A stretch of 15,787 nt of DNA from assembly GCA_964611895.1 (NCBI GenBank), contig CAZTDN010000036.1, positions 1-15,787 on the forward strand, in the 5' to 3' direction. Position numbers and translations under genes: made by a program. The notes beneath the pieces were generated by a model. The model saw only the letters and a list, made by a program, of their open reading frames with translations. It was not told the origin of the DNA and searched no databases. The stretch's first letter is position 1. Every line of letters starts with the position of its first letter. The DNA is from JAIEOG01 sp964611895 (lineage in GTDB: Bacteria > Bdellovibrionota > FAC87 > UBA2466). Shown piece after piece: positions 6,653 to 12,916 of this stretch.

Positions 6653-7087
6653 GTGCAGAACTCGATTATCGAAAAGATCAATAAAGCCCAGGAAAAGAAG
6701 CGCCCCAGTTTTCAGGTGGGCGATAAAGTCAGTGTTTCCGTACGGTTAAAAGAAGGCGACAAAGAGCGTATCCAGATTTTTCGCGGAGTGGTGGTAGTAA
6801 AGCAGCCTAAATCTGGACAAGGGCCTGGAGCGACCTTCACGGTCCGTAAGATCTCCGCTGGGGTAGGGGTGGAGCGAATTTTCCCCATCCATTCGCCAGT
6901 TATCGAAAAAATCGAAGTCGAATCGTCTAGCGATGTGCGGCGTTCTCGTTTGTATTTCTTGCGCCGCCTGACCGGCAAAAAAGCCCGATTGAAAGAGTCT
7001 GAGCGCTTTGGCGATGCGATTGCGGTGGAAACTCCTGCGGTGACCCCGGAAGACGTGGCTCCCGCGGCCGAGGCCCCGACAGCTTAA
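6653..7087 (+). CDS. rplS: 50S ribosomal protein L19, with C-terminal extension
   Basis: A 144-aa protein whose first ~115 residues are L19. Family marks are FQVGDKVSVSVRLKEGDKERIQIFRGVV, TVRKISAGVGVERIFPIHSP, IEKIEV, and VRRSRLYFLRRLTGKKARLKE. L19 binds 23S rRNA at the 30S-50S interface. The start is GTG 6653, with GGAG six bases upstream. About 28 extra residues at the end are acidic and Ala/Pro-rich (ETPAVTPEDVAPAAEAPTA), a flexible tail absent from the ~115-aa standard form. The upstream neighbour is the divergent purM, so rplS is not directly behind trmD as in the common rpsP-rimM-trmD-rplS order. It leads an operon with rnhB and yraN. Confidence 0.95.
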   Translation: MQNSIIEKINKAQEKKRPSFQVGDKVSVSVRLKEGDKERIQIFRGVVVVKQPKSGQGPGATFTVRKISAGVGVERIFPIHSPVIEKIEVESSSDVRRSRLYFLRRLTGKKARLKESERFGDAIAVETPAVTPEDVAPAAEAPTA

Positions 7088-7123
7088 AAACTCATTAAAT
7101 TTCCCATTCGTCGGTTTTTCAAC

Positions 7124-7726
7124 TTGTCCCACACCAAGACGGAATTTGAACAAGAGTGCTTTGCCCTAGGGCACCGCTTTGTTGCGGGCGTTGACGAAGT
7201 GGGTATGGGTTGCCTTGCGGGCCCCGTGATTGCGGCTGCAGTTCTATTGCACCCAGAAGACATTCCCTCTGGAATAGACGATTCCAAAAAACTCACCCCC
7301 AAAAAGCGTGAGGCTCTAGACTTGCTTATTCGAGAAAAAGCGCTGTGTTTTTCTATTGGTGAGGCGAGTGTGGAGGAGATCGACTCGTTGAACATTTTCC
7401 ATGCTGCCAAACTAGCCATGGTCCGAGCGGTGCAAGGTTTGGCTCAAGCTCCTGATTTTCTTTTGGTGGATGGAAAATTTCCTCTGCCAATGAAACTTCC
7501 TCAAAAATGCATCGTAAAGGGGGACTCGCTTTCGGTCTCCATTGGTGCGGCATCCATTCTGGCGAAAGTGCATCGAGACCGTTTGATGCGGGAGATGGAC
7601 TCTGCCTATCCTGGCTACTCTTTTGCAGATCACAAAGGGTATGGCAGCGTGGTTCACCGAAAGGCGCTTCAAGAAAAAGGCAGCACGCCAATCCACCGAA
7701 AGAGTTTCTCGTGGACGCCAGTATGA
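7124..7726 (+). CDS. rnhB: Ribonuclease HII (GMG variant of the GRG motif)
   Basis: A 200-aa type 2 RNase H that nicks RNA/DNA hybrids and starts removal of misincorporated ribonucleotides. Catalytic carboxylates appear as D24-E25 in AGVDEVGMGCLAGPV, D116 in LLVDGK and D134 in VKGDS. SIGAASILAKVHRDR and DHKGYGSVVHRKAL are also typical. The usual DEVGRG loop here reads DEVGMG (Met28); that Arg sits in the motif that recognises the RNA-DNA junction. The start is TTG 7124, the only start codon before the conserved domain, with no Shine-Dalgarno sequence. The gene lies in the same frame as rplS, 36 bases past the rplS stop, so coupling or re-initiation is likely. Its 3' part overlaps yraN. Confidence 0.93.
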   Translation: MSHTKTEFEQECFALGHRFVAGVDEVGMGCLAGPVIAAAVLLHPEDIPSGIDDSKKLTPKKREALDLLIREKALCFSIGEASVEEIDSLNIFHAAKLAMVRAVQGLAQAPDFLLVDGKFPLPMKLPQKCIVKGDSLSVSIGAASILAKVHRDRLMREMDSAYPGYSFADHKGYGSVVHRKALQEKGSTPIHRKSFSWTPV

Positions 7727-8036
7727 GGCCTTTGCGGCGGCGGTAGCGCAGGGGATGGGTTACCGGGTGTTGGCGAAGAATTTTCGCCTAGGACACTTGG
7801 AAGGGGATCTGCTTCTTCAGGCGCCGAAACAGTTGCTCTTGTGGGAAGTTCGAGGGCGTTCTGGAAAGTCCTATCCACCGTCTCAGTCGATAACTAGACG
7901 AAAGTTGCAAAACTTGCGGACTCTCGCCCGGACGGTGCATGCGGTCAGTCGACAAACAGTGCGTGTGCAGCTTTTCGAATGGCGTGGCTCGATTCAGAGC
8001 CACGAATGGAGGTTGTTTGATATCGAACTGGAGTAG
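7641..8036 (+). CDS. yraN: YraN/UPF0102 family protein (endonuclease-like fold)
   Basis: About 131 aa. The family core begins at GRQYEAFAAAVAQGMGYRVL (~residue 26), then KNFRLGHLEGDLLLQ (the GEIDL position, keeping Glu and Asp), LLLWEVRGRSG (the EVK position), and a C-terminal FDIEL. This is the restriction-endonuclease-like fold of UPF0102; activity is poorly characterised, but the gene commonly follows rnhB, as here. ATG 7641 is the only ATG before the core; TTG 7623 is an alternative, and neither has a good ribosome site. The start lies inside rnhB, giving an 86-base overlap that encodes a strongly basic N-terminus (ERRFKKKAARQ). The stop TAG directly abuts the stop of the convergent STAS gene. 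Confidence 0.85.
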   Translation: MAAWFTERRFKKKAARQSTERVSRGRQYEAFAAAVAQGMGYRVLAKNFRLGHLEGDLLLQAPKQLLLWEVRGRSGKSYPPSQSITRRKLQNLRTLARTVHAVSRQTVRVQLFEWRGSIQSHEWRLFDIELE

Positions 8037-8429
8037 TCAGTTCGCGATGGTTTTGCGGCGCCTTGGCTTCTCGAGTAACTGCTCGATGGTGGTAAAGCTC
8101 GCCATGGCCTGGCTTTCGTCGTCGAAGATTTGAAAGGGGTTCCGAGCGGTCTGTAGGGCGCGGAACATTTTGGTGAATTCCGAAGACAGGTTGCACAGCT
8201 TTGGTTTTGCGGGAGCGGTGTTGAGTTTTTTTACGGCCTTGATGAATTGGCTGATTCCGCTGGAGCCGACAAAGCGAAGCTTTGCGAGGTTGAAGATAAC
8301 TTGGCTGGACCTTGCGTCCTGAAGCAGATCCCAAGCTGTTTCCTGAAAAACCCGGGTGGCTTCGAAGTCAAGATGCCCTTCTAGGTCCACGACGGTGATA
8401 TCCCCTTGGCGACGAGTCTGAATTTTCAT
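8037..8429 (-). CDS. STAS-domain protein (anti-sigma factor antagonist-like)
   Basis: A 130-aa single STAS domain with alternating strands and helices: ITVVDLEGHLDFEATRVF, VIFNLAKLRFVGSSGISQF, and a later KLCNLSSEFTKMF strand-helix. The phosphorylatable serine of SpoIIAA-type proteins corresponds to Ser57 in VGSSG, where the usual preceding Asp is Gly. Such proteins bind anti-sigma or kinase partners according to phosphorylation. No kinase, phosphatase or sigma gene is visible in the window, so the partner is unknown. The ATG is preceded by GGGGAG at good spacing. The C-terminus has an extra basic tail, LEKPRRRKTIAN. It is transcribed alone, divergently from rsmI, and its 3' end abuts yraN with no gap. 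Confidence 0.85.
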   Translation of the reverse strand: MKIQTRRQGDITVVDLEGHLDFEATRVFQETAWDLLQDARSSQVIFNLAKLRFVGSSGISQFIKAVKKLNTAPAKPKLCNLSSEFTKMFRALQTARNPFQIFDDESQAMASFTTIEQLLEKPRRRKTIAN

Positions 8430-8458
8430 GGAATTTCTCCCCTAAAGGCTAGGCTTTC

Positions 8459-8464
8459 ATTATA
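8459..8464 (-). promoter_or_regulatory. -10 element of the STAS gene promoter
   Basis: The complement of 8459-8464 is a perfect TATAAT, about 30 bases upstream of the STAS start; the -35 region is poor. On the plus strand the overlapping TATAGC (8461-8466) lies so close to rsmI ATG 8473 that, if used, rsmI mRNA would be nearly leaderless. The divergent region is only 43 bases long. Confidence 0.4.
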
Positions 8465-8472
8465 GCTTAAGT

Positions 8473-9306
8473 ATGAACCAATCAGAACTCTACGTCGTTG
8501 CCACGCCGCTCGGGAATAAGGGAGATATCACGCTTCGCGCCATGGAGTGCTTGCGTGAGGCTAAATGGATCTTTGCCGAGGACACTCGAGAAACACTTAA
8601 GCTGCTCGAATTATGTGCGATTCCGGCTGCGGGCAAGAGGTTGCACTCATATGCTAACCATAATTTAAAAAAGGCGACTGCAATCGCGGTGGAAAAACTA
8701 CAAGCCGGGGAATCGATCGTTTTGGTGACCGATCGGGGGACCCCGGGGGTTTCGGATCCGGGTGCGTTGTTGGTAGCTGCCGCCCGCGAAGCCGGTGTGA
8801 AAATAGTCCCTGTACCGGGAGCATCGGCAGTGACCGCGTTGGTGTCGGTCAGCGGATGCAAAGAGAGTGGGTTTGTTTTCTGGGGTTTTTTTCCAAGAGA
8901 AAGCAAAGCTCAGCAGGAGCTTTTTAAAAGAATCCAGGGGATGGGGTTGCCAGTGTGTTTTTATGAGTCCGCGCGCCGAATCCGCGAGACGGCGGGTATT
9001 TTAAAGGAGGCATTTCCGACGGGAAGGATACTGATTGGCCGTGAGATGACCAAGCATTTTGAGCAGCTGGAATGGTTTGATTTAGCCGATTTGGACTTGG
9101 GGCGTCTTCCAGAACAAGGCGAGTATACATTCTTGCTAGAGCCCGGAGAGTTCGACGCATTGCCTGACTGGGCAGAACAAGTGCGGTGGCGCGCGGCTTC
9201 GGACCGGGATTGGTCAAAGTTTGTGGCGGAACGACACGGAACCACCGCAAAAGAAGTGTATAACGCATTGCAAAAACTCAAGTTTGACCACGCATCAAGG
9301 GAATAA
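8473..9306 (+). CDS. rsmI: 16S rRNA (cytidine1402-2'-O)-methyltransferase
   Basis: A 277-aa SAM-dependent enzyme of the tetrapyrrole-methylase fold that 2'-O-methylates C1402 in the decoding centre of 16S rRNA. Marks in order are LYVVATPLGNKGDITLRA at the start, IFAEDTRET, LVTDRGTPGVSDPG, VPVPGASAVTALVSVSG, FWGFFPRES, FYESARRI and GREMTKHFEQ. The C-terminal FVAERHGTTAKEVYNAL resembles the small HTH end domain of RsmI. The length is typical. ATG 8473 has no strong ribosome site; the conserved N-terminus starts at residue 6, so the start is secure. It heads a plus-strand group with a small periplasmic protein (23 bases downstream) and an HNH protein. Confidence 0.95.
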   Translation: MNQSELYVVATPLGNKGDITLRAMECLREAKWIFAEDTRETLKLLELCAIPAAGKRLHSYANHNLKKATAIAVEKLQAGESIVLVTDRGTPGVSDPGALLVAAAREAGVKIVPVPGASAVTALVSVSGCKESGFVFWGFFPRESKAQQELFKRIQGMGLPVCFYESARRIRETAGILKEAFPTGRILIGREMTKHFEQLEWFDLADLDLGRLPEQGEYTFLLEPGEFDALPDWAEQVRWRAASDRDWSKFVAERHGTTAKEVYNALQKLKFDHASRE

Positions 9307-9329
9307 GGGGGAACTCCGATAAGTGAAGG

Positions 9330-9743
9330 GTGAAACCTACACACTTTCTGCTTCTGAGTGTATTGCTCGAGGTCTCAGCCTGGGCGGCTAATGGCGCGAT
9401 TGTGCACGCGGCGCGCCGATTGAGAATGTCTTACACCGAACCCCTCCCGGCAAAAGAGTTTCATGTCAATTTGGGCGTTCGACACGGAGTGAAGGTCGGA
9501 GATCAGCTCACTGTAATGCGTAATAGGACGATATTGGACTATGTCGGCGACTCGAACATTCACGTGACGCAGATTCCACTCGGCACGCTTGAGGTGATCG
9601 CTGTCGCTGATTCGGCCTGCATTGCTTTGGAACGCAGCGTGGAAAAAACGGCGACGCTTGCTGTTATTGCGTACCCCAGCTTTATGGTGGGGGATGAGGT
9701 TTTGGCTAAAACCGGTTTGCCTTTGAGTTCCCCTATTCCTTAA
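9330..9743 (+). CDS. Small exported protein with FlgT-C-like/GxxxGVxxGD beta-barrel pattern
   Basis: A 137-aa protein starting at GTG 9330, with a signal peptide (MKPTHFLLLSVLLEVSAWA) and a mature part that looks all-beta. The pattern FHVNLGVRHGVKVGDQLTVMRN (45-66), then IPLGTLEVIAVADSACIALERS, then SFMVGDEVLAKT, resembles the small barrel found at the end of FlgT and in many envelope proteins ('lG...Gvk.Gd.f.V.r... G.leV..v....s.a.v....... vGD.v'). It is probably periplasmic. No enzyme motif or flagellar neighbour is present, so the function is unknown. It sits between rsmI and the HNH gene, one base before the latter's ATG, so co-transcription is very likely. The start lacks a well-spaced ribosome site. 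Confidence 0.7.
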   Translation: MKPTHFLLLSVLLEVSAWAANGAIVHAARRLRMSYTEPLPAKEFHVNLGVRHGVKVGDQLTVMRNRTILDYVGDSNIHVTQIPLGTLEVIAVADSACIALERSVEKTATLAVIAYPSFMVGDEVLAKTGLPLSSPIP

Positions 9744-9744
9744 A

Positions 9745-10305
9745 ATGAAATTAGGCGGGATGCAAAACACACTTCTACTCAATGCTGGCTATGAGCCCCT
9801 ACGCATCATTGGATGGCAGCGCGCTTTTGTCTTACTTTTTCAAGGTAAAGTAGAAATTCTAGAAGAATATTCGGTGTCCATTCGCACGCCGAGCCGAGAG
9901 TTCGTGGTACCTGCAGTGGTGCGTCTAAATCGCTGGGTGAACCTAAAGCGGCAATCTCCGATCATTCGCTTTTCAAGAGCCAATGTGTATTTACGCGATG
10001 AGCACCGGTGTCAGTACTGCTCTGTAAAGTTCACTGAGCGCGAGCTCACTCTGGACCATGTGCTGCCTGTGGTCAGAGGGGGACGTAAAACCTGGGAGAA
10101 TATCGTTGCGGCGTGCATGCGGTGCAACCAACGCAAGAGTGACCGTCGTCCGGAAGAAGTGGGCATGAAACTGCTCCGCTTGCCTCAGGCTCCTAAAATG
10201 CTTCCTGGAATGTCGGTAGCGGTGCGGACTAAAGGGCACCCAGACATCTGGGAGCCATACCTGCGACTGGCATTGCCTAACCAATCGACGTCAAAAGGCT
10301 CTTAA
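9745..10305 (+). CDS. Conserved HNH-domain protein (predicted nuclease, chromosomal type)
   Basis: A 186-aa protein of the widespread chromosomal HNH family. The N-terminal block LLLNAGYEPLRIIGWQRAFVLLFQGKVEILE and the PAVVRLNRWV segment define the family. The HNH part has Cys89 and Cys92 in RCQYC, Asp104-His105 in LTLDHVLPVVRGG, Asn119 in WENIV, and Cys124/Cys127 in ACMRCNQRKSD, the two CxxC pairs holding zinc. The following RRPEEVGMKLLRLPQAP is also typical. Its substrate and role are unknown; the family is normally part of the core genome rather than mobile. ATG 9745 is one base after the preceding stop; ATG 9760 (MQNTLL) is an alternative start. The 3' end overlaps the convergent thioredoxin gene by 29 bases. 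Confidence 0.88.
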   Translation: MKLGGMQNTLLLNAGYEPLRIIGWQRAFVLLFQGKVEILEEYSVSIRTPSREFVVPAVVRLNRWVNLKRQSPIIRFSRANVYLRDEHRCQYCSVKFTERELTLDHVLPVVRGGRKTWENIVAACMRCNQRKSDRRPEEVGMKLLRLPQAPKMLPGMSVAVRTKGHPDIWEPYLRLALPNQSTSKGS

Positions 10306-10603
10306 TCCTGTCTTTGGGCTGATTGCCCACGAGCTCGTTCACTTTTTTGCCATTCTGAAACAAGATCAAGGTCGGAATTCCCCGGATGCCGAACTGCTGC
10401 GCGATGGCGCGAGATTCGTCGACATTTACCTTAGCGAAGCGAACCTTTCCCTGAAACTCCTGTGCCAGTTCCTCGATGACCGGGGCGAGCGCACGGCACG
10501 GGTGGCACCATTCTGCCCAGAAATCCACCAGGATTGGAGTGGCGTCTTTTTCAACGCTAGCGCTAAAAGTAGTTTCATTCAGTGGTGTGACTAAGTTTCC
10601 CAT
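10277..10603 (-). CDS. trxA: Thioredoxin, WCHPC active site
   Basis: A 108-aa standard-length thioredoxin without signal peptide, hence a cytoplasmic disulfide reductant. The active-site region reads VDFWAEWCHPCRALAPVIEEL with redox cysteines Cys33 and Cys36, and the cis-proline is Pro77 in GIRGIPTLILF. The inter-cysteine pair is His-Pro rather than the usual Gly-Pro, which should raise the redox potential somewhat compared with CGPC. GAGG lies seven bases before the ATG. It is 32 bases downstream of ung on the same strand and probably co-transcribed. Its 3' end overlaps the HNH gene antisense. Confidence 0.94.
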   Translation of the reverse strand: MGNLVTPLNETTFSASVEKDATPILVDFWAEWCHPCRALAPVIEELAQEFQGKVRFAKVNVDESRAIAQQFGIRGIPTLILFQNGKKVNELVGNQPKDRIKSLLTSIG

Positions 10604-10635
10604 CGGTACCCTCGCAAGACAAAGACCGATTATTA

Positions 10636-11346
10636 CTAACGTGTGACTTCCCAGTCAATCGGGGCGTGTCCCCATTTCTGCAGCAAGGCGTTAGCTTTGG
10701 AAAATGGCTTGCTCCCAAAAAAACCATTGAACGCTGACAGCGGGGATGGGTGTGCAGATTCGATGATGGCGTGTTGCCGGCCGGTGATGAGTAACTTTTT
10801 CTTTCGCGCCGGGCCTCCCCAAAGAATGAAGACAAGAGGTTCTTGGCGCTGGTTGAGCAGAGTGATTATGCGATCGGTAAAGACCTCCCATCCCCGATCT
10901 TTGTGCGAGTGAGCTTGGCTCTGGCGGACGGTGAGCACGGTATTGAGGAGTAAAACCCCCTGTTCCACCCAATGCGAGAGTTCAGACGCGTGGGGGTCGA
11001 CTTTTTTGCCGAGGTCATTTTCGATTTCTTTAAAAATATTCTTCAGACTGGGGGGTTTGGGTTTTAGTTCGTTAGGAACCGCAAAACTCAAGCCGACTGC
11101 TTGCCCCGCTCCGTGGTAAGGGTCCTGGCCTAGGATAACCACTCGTACGCGATCGTAGTCCAAGGCCTGAAGCGCGCGTAGGATGCGATCTTGCGATGGG
11201 AAAATCTGCTGACCGTGGCGGTATTCGGATCTCAAAAACAGGGTTAGTTTGTGAAAGTACTCTTCAGACGCTTCTTCTTCGAGAAGCGCCTTCCAATGGG
11301 GCGGCAGATTTTGGGGGAAGCGTGTTCCCGTTTGAAGTTCACCCAT
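10636..11346 (-). CDS. ung: Uracil-DNA glycosylase (family 1)
   Basis: A 236-aa enzyme that removes uracil from DNA to start base excision repair. Visible marks are LPPHWKALLEEE near the N-terminus, VVILGQDPYHGAGQAVGLSFAV (catalytic Asp75), PPSLKNIFKEIENDL, GVLLLNTVLTVR, VFILWGGPARKK and SAHPSPLSAFNGFFGSKPFSKAN (His199). All family-1 motifs are intact and the length is normal. The start ATG 11346 has only a weak ribosome site. It lies 23 bases after the stop of the Cys-rich frame and upstream of trxA, so lipoprotein-ung-trxA could be one transcript. Confidence 0.97.
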   Translation of the reverse strand: MGELQTGTRFPQNLPPHWKALLEEEASEEYFHKLTLFLRSEYRHGQQIFPSQDRILRALQALDYDRVRVVILGQDPYHGAGQAVGLSFAVPNELKPKPPSLKNIFKEIENDLGKKVDPHASELSHWVEQGVLLLNTVLTVRQSQAHSHKDRGWEVFTDRIITLLNQRQEPLVFILWGGPARKKKLLITGRQHAIIESAHPSPLSAFNGFFGSKPFSKANALLQKWGHAPIDWEVTR

Positions 11347-11369
11347 TCCGGCTAGTTATAACGCGGAAT

Positions 11370-11629
11370 TTAGCGAATGCACGTGATAGATTTGCACACG
11401 TCTTGGCCGACTTTGATGTTCTTGGCCTTTTCGAAACACTCTAAGGTGCTACCGTTTACTTTCATATCGGCGACACAGCTCGTTTGCTTGTTGGAACCTG
11501 AGTCCTTCGTGTGAGCGGAAGCTCGGGCGTACCCGCCGGCTCGGCAGTATTTGTCTGCCAGAGATTGGCTGCAAAATTGGATTAGGCATGCTCCGCATCG
11601 AGGAGGCTGTTCGGTAACTTCTTCGTAGA
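11370..11629 (-). CDS. Cysteine-rich C-terminal part of a protein interrupted by the assembly gap (5' partial)
   Basis: From the gap to TAA at 11370-11372 the minus strand has an uninterrupted 86-codon frame without a start codon at its head, so it is the 3' end of a gene. It contains eight cysteines: RCGACLIQFCSQSLADKYC, then SCVADMKVNGSTLECFEKA, and the ending VCKSITCIR. The even number and spacing suggest disulfides in an exported domain. The most economical reading is that it is the end of the lipoprotein gene on the other side of the gap, transcribed the same way. The two frames do not join through exactly 100 N, but 100 N is a conventional placeholder for unknown length. No family is recognised. 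A separate gene beginning inside the gap is the alternative. Confidence 0.65.
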
Positions 11630-11729
11630 NNNNNNNNNNNNNNNNNNNNNNNNNNNNNNNNNNNNNNNNNNNNNNNNNNNNNNNNNNNNNNNNNNNNNNN
11701 NNNNNNNNNNNNNNNNNNNNNNNNNNNNN
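11630..11729. other. Assembly gap of exactly 100 N
   Basis: A run of 100 unknown bases inside a minus-strand lipoprotein gene. The round number suggests a scaffolding placeholder, so true distance and reading frame across it are undetermined. Any protein translated straight through it is unreliable. Confidence 0.97.
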
Positions 11730-12709
11730 GGGAGTACCTGTCCAACGTAGAGATGATTTATTGCGACCAATGGTTCAAATTCTTTTGTCTGCCCGCTAGC
11801 CGTTATCAGGTGCTTGGTAGTGTAGGTGGGCGTCACTGGTTCCAAAATCTGCGCACCGCTGACGGAGCCTGTCACATTCATGGTTACTGAAACCTTTTGT
11901 CCGAGAGTAATGGATTTTGCGGACGACGTGAGCGTGCAACCCGGCGCTTGGGACACGGTAACCGGAGTCACCAAGGTCAAAGTGTTGGTGCTTGTGGGGT
12001 TGGCAGCGTCAGCCAGAGTGACCTTTACGTTGAGCTCCCCGGTGTTTTGAACCTTTGCGGTGATCGGTGAAACCGATCCAGAGTTCGGTGTAGCAGAGAT
12101 AAAAACCGGGCTGTTGTTCTGATCCACAGCCGCGACACCTCGAATGGTGAAATTGCACTGGCTATCCGACGTGGTCCCACTGTTGGTGATGCCCAGTTGG
12201 AACTGAGCGCTGTTTTGCCAGGGGTTGAGCACCACGTTGTTGGGCATGGCGCTGAGTGCGCAGCCTGCAAGCGCCGTGGAAGCAGTGCCTCCCACATTGA
12301 AAGTCGTTGGGGAATAAAGAGTGATTTGCGTGCCGCTGGAGGTGGATACTAGTACGGATTCAACCACTGAGTTTTGAGCGGTCGAATAGGTAGTCGTAAA
12401 AGTCGTAGTTTGGCTAAAACCTGTTCCGCCGACAATGACTCCGTTGCGAGTGGCAGTATAAGAGCCAGCACAGGACATGGTGATCGTCCACACCACCGAT
12501 TGGTTCAGTGCAACGTTGAGTGTGCCGGAAGCTGGGGTGGCGGGAGAGAGCAATGTGAGTGTGCCAGTGGGATTGGTGCATGCCGAGGCACTGTTGTTGT
12601 TATTGTTGTTGTTCGTGTAGCTATCGTAGGCCAGCGGTGAGGTTTGCGTGCACGCAGTGAGAAATGCGGTCAGCGCAAAGGCGAAGAGCTTAGTGTGTTT
12701 GTGGTTCAT
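11730..12709 (-). CDS. Exported lipoprotein with Asn-repeat linker and Ig-like beta modules (3' end lost in gap)
   Basis: At least 326 codons to the gap. The N-terminus is a lipoprotein signal: basic start, LFAFALTAFLTAC with the lipobox Cys20, so the protein should be lipidated. A linker with seven consecutive Asn (33-39) follows. The rest is Ser/Thr/Asn/Val-rich beta sequence in about three Ig-like units, introduced by ACTNPTGTLTLLSPA, GCALSAMPNNVVLNP and GCTLTSSAKSITLGQ. This is a common architecture of surface or periplasmic lipoproteins in delta-like bacteria; ligand unknown. AAGGGG lies about eight bases before ATG 12709. The last readable residues (HLYVGQVLP) run into the N stretch. 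The Cys-rich frame at 11370-11629 is probably its C-terminus. Downstream on the same strand are ung and trxA. Confidence 0.8.
12593..12613 (-). repeat. Trinucleotide repeat encoding seven asparagines
   Basis: On the coding strand this is AAC x3, AAT, AAC x3, giving the Asn7 linker just after the lipoprotein anchor. Copy-number change would lengthen or shorten the tether without shifting the frame. Confidence 0.8.
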
Positions 12710-12916
12710 ACCCCATCCCCTTTAGATCGTGTGACACTTTGAATAGAAGCAAAAGGCGTTCCGAGAATCCTGCCCGGGCCCATAAACGCGGGGACAGACC
12801 ACCGAAGTACCTGGTTTATCTACCGAATCGCAAAGCGGTTTCTAGGATCTGTCGAGTTTTTGAACACCCGAGAACCCCCTAAACAAGCGACGAAGTTTTG
12901 GACGAACGCCTGAATC

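Noticed and set aside
7945..8334. Minus-strand 129-codon frame across the STAS and yraN genes
   Set aside because: Out-of-frame shadow of the STAS gene; low-complexity basic product with no family features.
11355..11360. TATAAC as a -10 box for ung on the minus strand
   Set aside because: No matching -35 at the right distance, and it would leave almost no leader before the ATG.
11582..11629. Short tail (STKKLPNSLL...) that continues the lipoprotein frame straight through the N run
   Set aside because: It depends on the gap being exactly 100 bases. The alternative frame past the gap is longer, Cys-rich and ends cleanly near ung, so it is the better candidate.
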